From Epiperipatus broadwayi (lineage: Eukaryota; Onychophora; Udeonychophora; Euonychophora; Peripatidae): DNA of 64,000 bases. Below the pieces are notes generated by a model. That model worked only from the letters and a program-made list of their open reading frames with translations, ran no database searches and was not told the origin of the DNA. The stretch covers positions 3,251,001 to 3,315,000 of the forward strand of contig JAQFVV010006294.1 in the NCBI GenBank assembly GCA_028023455.1, read 5' to 3'. Shown here piece by piece: positions 37,383 through 46,699 of this stretch (position 1 is the stretch's first letter; each line of letters begins with the position of its first letter). The position numbers were made by a program, and so were the translations under genes.

Positions 37383-38103
37383 TACTCACATTTTTTTCTT
37401 CACTTTAATAACATTCCCTTTATTGGAAAATTATTTCAGTTATTTGTTGGAGAGATCATCCCAAAATTACAGATTAAATTAGAATAGAATTTGTATGCAA
37501 ATAAAGCTAGTTGCATACAAATTAGATCATATATATATTTATTTCCCAATAAATGAAGAAGAGGGAGGAAACAGGTAAAATGGTTAGACTGGAGTAAAAT
37601 TAGTGATTTGAAGTGATATAGATCAGTAAAAAATGGACAATGGTAGATTGACTAGCAGTGATTAAGACTAAAATGGAATATTTGCAAGCAAAAAGCAGTT
37701 ACTTGTTTGTATATTGAAAAAGTTATTACCAGCAAAGAGTAATTAATTGAAGCTTAACCAAATCACACGAGACAAGTTGGAAATGGTTAATATGTAACAT
37801 ATAAATTGTGTGTGCCCAAATAAGCACTGATATTGCGAACTTTAATATATTTATTTTATATGTGAAATTAGATATGCTTATTTGTGTTTCAAGAGACATT
37901 TGATTTGAAAACACAAATAATTAATAACTGTGTGGAACATGACCATTTTCACCTGAGGAAAAAACACCATATGAATATTAATGCTGTTTTTACCATATTG
38001 TTATTTGTTATTAAATAAATTTTATATATACATTTTGAAGTACATTGTTTGTTTATTTAGCTCCCTGATTGGTTTTTAGAGACCCTCAAGACACAGCACC
38101 CAT

Positions 38104-39985
38104 ATGTTGCTAGTAATTATTAATATGTTTATTTTACTACCCTTTATTGTCCAATATCTGTTTTTGTTTAATGCAGATGGTAATATATTTATAGTTTTTG
38201 TGAATGATTTTTTTGAAAGCTTTTGTTCAAGGTTAGACGAGTCATGTTTGATACAAACATATCCAGCATACATTTAGATTAGATGATGTAATAGTATTTT
38301 GTGGTTGTGAGTCAAGGGTAGAGAAAGTTGATGGGTTTGAATAAAACTCATTTTTTAAAATCTACCAAATGCTATGTGGATGCAATGTTCTCAGTTATTT
38401 TATCGACTTGATTGTTTGAAAACAGAAAAATGAAGAATTTTAAAGACAATTAAAAAATACTGATTCAACTTTTGCAAGCCATACCTGTATTTCAGTAATG
38501 ATTTGAATGACTGCATTGGTTATATTTCAGTTAGTTGCCATTGTTGCATTTTATGACAATGGACCCAAATTAAGAAAATCCAATACACCATGGGATATCT
38601 GCCACAGAATTTGCTATTGAGTATCAGACATTATTTCTCTTTATATTTTTACTCTCTTTGCAAATGATTGATATTTTTTCAGATATTTTTATCTAAGGCA
38701 AATGTTTTATGGAGTTTCTTGATAAAATAATCAAGTTTTGTTTTGTAATTTTTTAATTACATTTTCTGCAAAATCATTTCATTTTTGTAAAGAATACTCC
38801 ATGGAAATAAAGATATACTATGTAAAAATGATAGGGTATTTAATAGATTAAATTTTCTTCAGTGAATCTATTTTTTATAGTTACAGATTTAATTCTGGTT
38901 TTAAAAGAAATAATTTGTTATCTATTTCATGTACTTTGAATTTTTTTTTTTCTTTTAAAATTTGTTTTCATATATTTAAAAGGAATCTTCTGTTTTGAAG
39001 ATCATTTGAGAACAGTTGATAACAGAAAATAGTTATCACCATTAGAAATGTTTTAAGTGCTATGTTTACATTGGAAAGGGGATAATAATAATCAAGGCCA
39101 GAAATTGAATACTATCTTTTTATATTTTGTTCTGAACTTTTGCTTTATGAAAAGGAAGTTGTAAATGTCTAATTTATTCAATTCCATGGTTTTATCTTTA
39201 TTGTCTTTAACTTACATTCTCCACAAGTATGTAGTGAAAATGAAAAAGATGATGAAAGTAAGTTAATTTATAGGAAACAAATTATTTACAGTTGGTAATT
39301 TTTGTAATATTTGGTTTTACTGAATTAATAAAGGGTAGTTTATTTTTTCACTATTCCACATTGTTTTCTATTTATATTTGAAGAGAACTTATAATTGAGC
39401 TCATTTTAACTTACAAGCTTTTTATTTAAACTGGTTTAATATACACATTTTACTTATGGTTCAATTAAGAAAGGAGCTACTTTTTCCTCCAAAAATTTTC
39501 CCCCAAAAATCATATAAAAAGTGACTAATGTGCAATTTTAAGGAAATAATTCTGAAACTAAGAAACCAGCCAGTTCCCAAATGATTCATCTACATTTGGA
39601 CTTAATAAGTTTACATGTAGTAACTTGTTATCTTTGTCATGGTTGACTTAATTCTATTATTCTAGACTTAAATATTCCATTAATAATATTTTTTGCAAAC
39701 AATTTTCATTTGCTTAATATGTGCATCATTATTGATAATAGTCTGCATTACTTCCTATCACATTTCTGGGTGTACTTTTTTTTTGCCACTTAATGTATGA
39801 CTTGGTTTTCTTACTATTATAGTTTTTCTTTTGAAGCTTTGGTGATGTTTATATTGCTAAGGTTATTAGTATTTGGTGTAGCTGAAAATTATTCAGACCC
39901 ATATAGTTATTCAAGTTAGATAGCTGGATTTGAAGACATATAGGTATCTGAAAATTTCAGATTTTCTACTTAATAGTTAAGTATA
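38104..39985. other. Unrecognised AT-rich sequence
   Basis: No gene recognised. It may include the 5' part of RTE copy 2 displaced by the Ty3-type insertion (a minus-strand frame at 38273-38076 is open for 65 codons), but I cannot confirm homology. Confidence 0.5.
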
Positions 39986-39989
39986 AGAT

Positions 39990-40115
39990 CAATGCTGGGC
40001 TTGAGTTGATATTTTAGTTCTAGTGTCTGAATATTCTAGCACCTCAGTGACAAGAGCCATTAGCTCGAAAACAGTTTGGAGATAGAGATAATTCTAGATA
40101 GAGATTTTAAATGCT
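39990..40115 (+). ncRNA. Diverged hammerhead-like unit
   Basis: Aligns in order with the hammerhead unit at 32.9-33.1 kb, sharing an upstream TAGTTAAGTA block and a downstream AGATAGAGATTTTAAATGC block. The core region reads GTGACAA (40047-40053), a perfect 4-bp stem II GAGC-CATTA-GCTC (40054-40066), then GAAAAC. Two conserved core positions differ from CTGANGA, so cleavage activity is unlikely. An outer TCTAG/CTAGA pairing extends stem I. Confidence 0.45.
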
Positions 40116-40189
40116 CTCTCTTGCAGCATTTATTGGAAAAGCTTGTTTATTAGCGTGCTCATTATACTAAATGATAAAGAATATACAAA

Positions 40190-40950
40190 GTGATTAGAAG
40201 AATGAATAGTAATATTGATATTTAAAAAAGGTAATAAAGAAATTATTAGAAATTATCAATTTTATACAAAATCTTTTCCAAGATAATTACAACTCACCTA
40301 TAATGAATTTAGGATTTTACCTAACATAAAGAATAAGCTGAATTTAAAAGTAATTTTAGCACAGTGGATCATGTTCAAGTACAGATAAAAGTTGTAGAAA
40401 GCATTATGCTTTGAATTTATAAATCATCAAATGTAACCCTGGGATATTGTCATTCTCTGAAGAACATTTATTAAGATACAATAGCAGTGATTAGATTATA
40501 TAGTGATATTTAAGATTAACATCGAGAAAGGTGTATGATAGGTTGTTTCCATAATTCAAAAACTTTTTGAGCTGTTTAATAAAAAAGATTTTTTGGATTA
40601 AAATGGAAAGTTAAAGGAGTAAAAATAAATGGAAATTATTTAAATCATATAGATTTTGTAGATATGAGGTTGTTTTTGCAAATAATGCTCAGATCTTTGG
40701 GAATTGTTGCAAGAATTATCAAATGAAAGTAAGAAAGTATAGCTAAAGGTAAATGCTAAAAAAGTCTAAAATAGTGTTCAAAAGATTTTCTCAGAAGAAA
40801 ATAAAAGATTGATAATCATGAATTAGCAGAAGTTAACAACTACAAATATCTTAATCAGATTATTTGGAAATATAATGGATGAAGTTAAATATAAAATTAA
40901 ACTTTGATAGAGTGCTTTTGTTAGAAATAATTTAAGGAAATATGCCCATA
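40190..40950 (+). pseudogene. RTE-like LINE relic, copy 3, first part
   Basis: Plus-strand RT remnant. It reads ILIFKKGNKEIIRNYQ (about 40218-40265), then a decayed fingers and palm region, then INGNYLNHIDFVD-like sequence near 40630-40660 at the position of the FADD motif. KVNAKKSKIVFKRFSQKK follows near 40745-40800, then NNYKYLNQII, SAFVRNNLRKYAH up to 40950. Many frameshifts. The frame resumes after the 3.6-kb mariner-type insertion at 44559. Confidence 0.75.
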
Positions 40951-41322
40951 CACCTAATTATCTTTTTACATGGTAGATTGGTTCCCAATCATGTAAAAAA
41001 TATACATTGTATATGGAAAATAAGGAGATTAGTTCTAGACCTAAGAAATCAATGAAAATAATTAAATAAACTATATGAAAATTTTTGTTAGAATGTTATA
41101 TTTTTTGTCTGCTATCAAATTTTACTTCATACACTTTGAACATAAATAAAAAATGAGTTTTAGGAACATGAATTTCATTTGAAAAATAAAAAACTTGCAA
41201 GATAACACAATGAAACGCTCATTGGGTTTTTTTACACAAGCCATTGAAAACTTTAAAGTTTAAATTGTACTGTCATTTCCATTGAATAAAGATTATTAAT
41301 GTAATTTATTGGAATTTATTAC

Positions 41323-41900
41323 TTTTTTTTTTTTACTTTCAAAATAAGATTTATTAACATAATATTAATCTTTGAATTTACATGTTATATCTAGTGATAT
41401 ACAAGATTTAAACTATGATTTACAATGCAGAACTTGATTTACTAAGTGAACAGAAAAACTTTAAATTCTATATGCATACATCTTGCTATTCCTAACTTCA
41501 CTCATAGTCCACTAGGTAACCCCTGACCTTAATGGCAACTAGATAGATCACAACTACTAAGAATCACATCATCTTTACCATCCAGCGAGAAAATGAAAAC
41601 CCGTACTAATCCTCGCAGCATCCACATCCCAACCCACCCGGCTAAGGATTAGGAACCAGGACTCAGGGTACTTCCAAAGCTCAGACTCTCATTCAATGCC
41701 CTTACTAATCCCCACAACACTGAGATCCCCACAAAAACCCAGGCCTGCAAGACCTTCCAAGCACCAGATCCTGCCATCCAGATGGCAAAGATGAATGACA
41801 CAGCAGCCCCGATTTGAAGTTCAAACCATAGTAGAACTCTCTGGCCTGAGTCACCCAAGCATGAGACACTTCTTCACAGCCAAGATAAGCCATGCTGCAG
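41323..41900 (-). pseudogene. Retrocopy of a polyadenylated transcript
   Basis: On the minus strand the sequence ends in AATAAA (complement at 41350-41355) and a 12-base poly(A) tract at 41323-41334. The 41570-41900 part is clearly more GC-rich than the whole neighbourhood, consistent with a copied mRNA. A minus-strand frame of 69 codons (41858-41649) is hydrophobic (AVSFIFAIWMAG, VFVGISVLWGLV), and another frame (41893-41705) is also open, so the true frame is uncertain. Source gene not recognised and 5' end not delimited. Either a processed pseudogene or the 3' end of an unidentified retroelement. Confidence 0.6.
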
Positions 41901-41950
41901 CACTAATCAAATTCTAAATCTTACATTTTCTTTCATTTAATGGTACTTGA

Positions 41951-42980
41951 GGATTAGCCTGGACATAAAGATTGATTATGGATAATTTCTTTAAATCAAA
42001 TAGCCTTTTTGTTTTTTTTTTTCACCATTTTTAAGATGATAAATTGATTAAATATTCAACTTTTTATAATTAAATGAGCAGTATAATAAGTTGAATTTGA
42101 ATTCAGGGCATCATGGGATAGAAAGGGCATAAATTGAAGAACATCAATCCATGGGGATAGATTGATTTAAATTGAGGACTTGCATGATAGATAGAGCAGA
42201 GATTGTAACAGGTTTTCATATATATAAATCTTCTGAATTTTTTCTACCATATGTCAAAGCATCTGCCGGGAAGTGAAACTGCGACAACTGTCTGCAAACA
42301 ACTGCTTGCTTGCAAGGCAGCTGCGCTGATCACTCGGCTACCAAAGTTTGAGCACAAAATTCTGATTCATGAACTAATATCATGTTTAATTATTTCAAGG
42401 TTAAATGTTATTTGTCTTTAGTTGCTATTTTAATCAAATTATTATTTACATATACGCACACACTTTATTATTTGGATGGCTGAATAGTGAGAAAATAAAG
42501 AGAATGATAAATAATTTAATCACTTAAATAACAATTAAGTTTTAATTGTACAAATAAGCAAAAGTTTCCAATTGAAAATTAAATCTTGGATACCTGGGTA
42601 AATAAAAGGGTACTCTTGAAATAATTAAATGTTTTTGTGCTCAAACAGTTTAAATCCAGAGGATAGATTTACATATATGAGAACCTGATATAATCTCTGC
42701 TATATCAATCCTACAAGTTCTTAATTTAAGTCAATCTATCCTTGTGGATTAACGTGTCTACGATTTCTGCTTTTTCTATCCATGATCCCCTGAATTCAAA
42801 TTTAAGTTATTGTATTGCTCGCTAAAAGGTTGAATATTTAATCAAATTATCATCTTAAATATTTGTATATATATATACACACAAATATTTATCATTTGGA
42901 TGGCAGAATGGTGAGAAAAATAAAGACTATTTTGATTTAAAATAATTATCTGTAATCAATCTTGGTGTCTGGGCTAATCC
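41951..42980. mobile_element. Foldback element with TTAA-type flank
   Basis: Long imperfect inverted repeats of about 280 bp, 41951-42232 against 42657-42980, beginning GGATTAGCC at each end, with about 80% complementarity by eye. Flanks are TTGA on the left and TTAA on the right, compatible with an original TTAA target duplication as in piggyBac-like transposons. The terminal bases are not those of a typical piggyBac. The middle holds a tRNA-derived SINE and a partial direct repeat (TTTGGATGGC near 42471 and TTTGGATGGCAG near 42894). No transposase. Confidence 0.7.
42241..42345 (-). mobile_element. tRNA-derived SINE fragment
   Basis: Minus-strand reading contains TAGCCGAGTGATCAGCGC (complement at 42323-42340), a good tRNA A box and D arm. 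An anticodon-arm-like CTGCCTTGCAAGCAAG follows, then a weak B box (GCAGTTTCACTTCCC). It is the most GC-rich segment nearby and lies in the centre of the foldback element. SINE family not assigned. Confidence 0.65.
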
Positions 42981-43400
42981 TTAAGAATCCATTTAACTTA
43001 TTAATTATTTTTTTTTTAATTTAACCACTAACACATTTGAAAAGAAAATACAGGCCCTGGAACTGTACCTTTATCAAAAATATGGATGACATCTTGCTTG
43101 TCTGTAAAACAGAAAAGTATCTATCTAAGATTTTATTTGCTATCACTGTCTGACAGTAAATGCATACATTTGTGCGTGATTGGAATACTATTGCTCTTGC
43201 AAAAACTTGCAATATATAACTTACCATCTATTGATATTTAGCAAAATTAATCAATATGAATTTAAACAAATTAATCAATTAAGTTTAATCAAAATTAAAA
43301 CAGGCAAAACTCTCCATATAGTATTGCCACTCAGTGCAAGCCAGAGCAATCGCTGGATGCCAGAAGGCTTGTGCATAAAATCCCCATCTAGGCCCGACTC

Positions 43401-43459
43401 ATCCAATATCCCCAGACTAGTTTCTGGCTTGTGGCCTTCATCAGTGAAGAGTCTTGGAT
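43401..43459 (-). ncRNA. Hammerhead ribozyme 2
   Basis: On the minus strand: ATCCAA, internal loop, TCTTCA, then the fully consensus core CTGATGA (complement of 43438-43444). Stem II is GGC-CACAA-GCC. GAAAC, TA loop, GTC, and closing strands TGGGGA and TTGGAT complete the fold. Pairing matches hammerhead 1, with compensating or G-U-tolerated changes in stem I (TCTTCA versus TCCTCA, both pairing with TGGGGA). Of the set this has the best core. Confidence 0.87.
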
Positions 43460-43660
43460 CTGAGAGCACTGCACCTAGATCTTAGGATCTAATGCAACCC
43501 TCCAGCAGCCATCTTTTATCTATACTTAACTACAAAACTATGAGTGTTAAAATTGAAAACACAAAAAATATTTTCAATCCAAGCTCATATATAGTTCTGA
43601 ACTCAGTTCACTATCTATACATTTTGGTGTCTTTAGTTTTTTAATAACCAGAGCTAAGGC

Positions 43661-43710
43661 TTCTCACTGACGAATGCCACAAGCCAGAAACTAGTCTGGG
43701 GATATTAGAT
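43661..43710 (+). ncRNA. Hammerhead ribozyme 3 (weaker)
   Basis: TTCTCA (43661-43666), core CTGACGA (43667-43673), stem II TGC-CACAA-GCC with one mismatch, GAAAC (43687-43691), TA, GTC (43694-43696), then TGGGGA completes stem I. The outer ATCCAA strand of stem I has been lost. Probably reduced or no activity. Confidence 0.65.
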
Positions 43711-44558
43711 GAGTAGGCACTAGATGGGGATTTTATGCACAAAGCCTTCTGGCATCCATTGATTACTCTGGCTTGCATTGAGTGGCAATACTGTAAGGAG
43801 AGTTTTGACTGTTTTAATAACAGTTATAAGTAAGCATAAGAAATGGTGATCATGTGATGTTTATTGGTGTAAACAAAATTAAATTGTTTTAACATCAATA
43901 ACAACAAGGAATTTTTTTTTAAAAAAAAAAAATATCAAAATGTAAAGAAAGTATCAATACCAAAAAAGTACTTCACTTTCAAAACAAACAACAAAAACAT
44001 TACAGTGCAGACAATCAAATTTCTCCAATTTCAGGAATATTGCCTATTTTGTTTTTAAAATAATGAAAAATAAAGAGATGAAACTTTTTAAAAAAAAATT
44101 AGATGATAATAGGAGACAAACTTTTTTTAAAAAAATTAGATGATAATAACAGATAAACTTTTTTTTTAGTTTTTGACATAATCATGATGAACTCAGAAAC
44201 AAATCTGTAAATAAACACTGAATTAAAACATTTACAATCTTCTAAAAGGGAGATAAATTATTTTAATTTACTTAAATGAAATTATTTAGAATTTTTTAAA
44301 AAATCTTTAATAACAAAAGACAGTCTAAGAATTACTGTAAGATGTTTTTTTAAAGTCAACCAGACAATAACATTTGTTTTTTCATTCCAATCATGAATAT
44401 GTCACAGCAGCTCAAATCCTAAAGTGTTGTTGTTGTTGTTTTTTTTACTGATCGTGTTATTTTAAAACAACTCTTGTAGATAGAGAAATTTTAAACTCGT
44501 GTTATTTCAAAATTGTGCAAAAAAAAAAAAAAAAATCATGTAAAAAGAGAATTAGGTG

Positions 44559-44950
44559 GATATTTAAAAAGAAGTTTTTAATTGATGTGTTTTACCAATT
44601 TTTACTTATGGAACTGAGATTTAGAAACTTAACAAAAGAACATCATAGATATCTCAGACCATTCAATGAAATATGGAGTGGTATAAGTTAAGAGCAACAA
44701 AACAAAATCAGAGAGAACAAACCCGTATCATTGACAGAATTGAGAAATTGAAATGAAGACAGGCTGGATATGTTGTTAGAACAGATAATGATAGATGGAC
44801 ATTTGGAGTCTTCACCTGATCCCAAGAGATTGTAAATGATCTACAAAAAATCACATGTAAAATAGATGGGTGTTGCATAGAATAGAGACTAGAGAAACTA
44901 TTTATTAAACTTGAAGGGACTATCATCCTGCAGTGAATTGTTGAAAATAA
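44559..44950 (+). pseudogene. RTE-like LINE relic, copy 3, second part
   Basis: Continuation of the plus-strand RTE relic after the mariner-type insertion. It contains CVLPIFTYGTE (about 44578-44610), then YKLRATKQNQREQTRIIDRI (about 44684-44745), KLK.RQAGYVVRTDNDRWTF and a tail to about 44950. This corresponds to the C-terminal domain seen on the minus strand in the other RTE relics (LTYGSETWT). Confidence 0.75.
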
Positions 44951-45739
44951 TGATGACTAAATTGATGGCACATTTTATTTTGTATACTAACTTCAATTTC
45001 ATAGAAACATACTTAGACATCAGAATTCATTATTTTTATAGTTCTTTTTTAAAGAATTAAAGAACTCAGCTGCACTATTCATAAGAACAAGTTGAGTGGT
45101 GTGTGTGATGTGATGCTCAACCTTACCTTTCTTTGGAAAGACTTTCATCCTGAAGAAGATTGTTTATGATTTAAAATGATCGTAATTTGTTGTTATGTGA
45201 ACAATATTTTGCAGTTTTTATTATGGTATATATAGAATTGAATTTCCATTTGTTGTTAAAAGTTTATTTTGGAATATAATCAACCCCACAATTTTAATCT
45301 AGAAAAACTTTTATTAAATTTTTATCTGTATTATGCTTTTTTAAAAAAATAGTTACAATTTTAATTGCAGACTTGACTTTCAGTTGTTAACTATTTTGTA
45401 TGAAAGCCCTAATGGGGTCATTATGAATTACACATTTTATTTATGTTTGACAAATTTTAATTTCCCATTTATTTCATAAATATAGGTCTCCTCCCACTGG
45501 AACCAAACTTTAAGGAGAGATACATTTTGTAATGTAACTATCATATTGAATGCCCATACATTTTTATGTTTGTTTGTTTGAGTTTTCACATTATGAAACA
45601 ATTTTATTTTGTGAATTTCCAGTTCATGAACTTTTCATTTTATGTAGGATCTAAAATGATTGAATAAATGGTTATATTCTAAATTGTAAAAGGTGCAATT
45701 GTTTTAAAATCTTTAATATAACAAATTTGAATATATCAT
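44951..45739. other. Unrecognised AT-rich spacer
   Basis: No feature recognised on either strand. Confidence 0.6.
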
Positions 45740-45895
45740 ATGATCTGTTCTAGATGATATAAAAGATGGGAAGAGATAGTATGTGGAATTAAAGATACAG
45801 CCAATGAAGAGAACAGAATGAAGAAATGAATGAATCAGTTGTATGATCACTCTCTGCACATGTGCACAGAACAAAATACTATTGATTAATAATAA
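45740..45895 (+). mobile_element. Short 3' fragment of the LINE family at 4.8-6.1 kb
   Basis: Matches 5970-6095 in order: GATGATATAAAAGATGGGAA, then TATGTGGAATTAAAG, a GATCACTCTCTGCAC block and finally ACTATTGATTAATAAT at the 3' end. A severely 5'-truncated second copy, typical of LINE integration. Confidence 0.8.
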
Positions 45896-46699
45896 ATGTG
45901 CACTGAAGCTTTAATTATGTAAAAATGCATATATATATATATTGCTACTTAAACAATCATTTAAGTAAACCTTGTTCAGTATTAATGCTGAAACATTTTA
46001 TTAAATTCAGACTTCTCTGTTTATGAGAAAGTTACTCATAAATCAAAAGAATAATGTTTAGCTGCTTTGTATTATTTCTAAAACAATCGTTTTTTTAAAA
46101 AAAATACTACTCTGCAAAGATATTTTAAAAGATGTATTTGGTGAGAAAATGTTCTATCATTTATCTATTTATTTTAAAATGTCTGATAGTGTTAATAATT
46201 TACCATGTTATATAACTAAACATGTTAAAAAAGTTCTATTTATGTAATAAATCAATAAAAGAATTTCAAGAGATTTCATTAAAATGTTAGACAAAGTAAA
46301 ATCTTTGACAGACTAATGGGTATTCAATAGTTCTACTGCATTTTTAAACACATATTTATTATAGGGTAATTTCAAAGAAAAAAGTTATTTATTTATAAAA
46401 TAATAATACAAAATTACAAGACTACATATCCATTGTTGATTTTTTTTGCTTTATATATAAAAAGCATAAAAATAATTTTAAGATGTAAGTTTAATTTTCA
46501 GATATATTTACAATATTATATCGATTTAATTTTATTTGTGAAAATTTATGAAATAAAATTATTATAAAAATTTAATAGTGAAATATATATATATTAACAT
46601 TAAAAAAACAACTAATTGCTGCAAACAATAACATTCCAATTTGAGGCTACACATCAATTTTAACTATTATGGCAAGCCTTAAAAATTGCTTTAAAATTA
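45896..46699. other. Unrecognised AT-rich spacer
   Basis: No feature recognised on either strand. Confidence 0.6.

Larger units (their letters stand above)
33383..38098 (+). mobile_element. Ty3-type LTR retrotransposon, internally deleted, with nested insertions
   Basis: Complete boundaries are visible. The 5-bp target duplication CCCAT lies at 33378-33382 and 38099-38103. LTRs start TGAAAT and end GTA (5') or GCA (3'). TTGGTGCAGTTGACAG after the 5' LTR is a degenerate form of the TTGGCGCAGTCGG-type primer-binding site of gypsy-group elements. A polypurine tract AGAGAGTAGGGAGAAAAG abuts the 3' LTR (35849-35866). Inside are gag, zinc knuckles, a protease remnant and the integrase C-terminus. 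RT, RNase H and most of integrase are missing, so about 3 kb has been lost. The 3' LTR contains a 257-bp retroposon and an 1185-bp MITE. Copy is dead. Confidence 0.9.
35867..38098 (+). repeat. 3' LTR of Ty3-type element, interrupted twice
   Basis: LTR sequence occupies 35867-35920, 36178-36197 and 37383-38098. The two gaps are a retroposon (35921-36177) and a MITE (36198-37382). The right end is GACACAGCA followed by the CCCAT target duplication. Confidence 0.85.
43300..43874. mobile_element. Hammerhead-bearing palindromic retroposon, locus 2
   Basis: Flanked by a 10-bp target duplication CAAAATTAAA (43290-43299 and 43875-43884). It is a near-symmetric inverted repeat: the left arm 43308-43455 is complementary to about 43660-43820, and the roughly 200-bp middle has the sequence that precedes the ribozyme in locus 1. 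The left arm carries a minus-strand hammerhead and the right arm a plus-strand hammerhead. The 101-codon plus frame across 43180-43485 is not preserved at locus 1 and is not considered a gene. Confidence 0.87.
40951..44558. mobile_element. Mariner-type element with nested insertions
   Basis: Terminal inverted repeats CACCTAATTATCTTTTTACA at the left and its complement (with C for A at one position) at the right, about 22 bp. The left end is preceded by TA. The right flank is GA, one change from TA. The sequence just inside the left end (GGTAGATTGGTTCCCAATCA) resembles the interior of the 1185-bp MITE at 36198 (GATAGATAGGTTCCTCAGAA), so they are one family. It splits an RTE relic whose reading continues on both sides. 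Without its later insertions (retrocopy 41323-41900, foldback 41951-42980, hammerhead element 43300-43874) it would be about 1.4 kb and non-coding. Confidence 0.78.

Noticed and set aside
38076-38273. Certain continuation of RTE copy 2 beyond the Ty3-type insertion
   Set aside because: Position is suggestive but I could not match its residues to a defined endonuclease motif.
43180-43485. 101-codon plus-strand frame and the opposite 64-codon frame as genes
   Set aside because: They lie across the boundary of the hammerhead palindrome and are not kept at the other copy.
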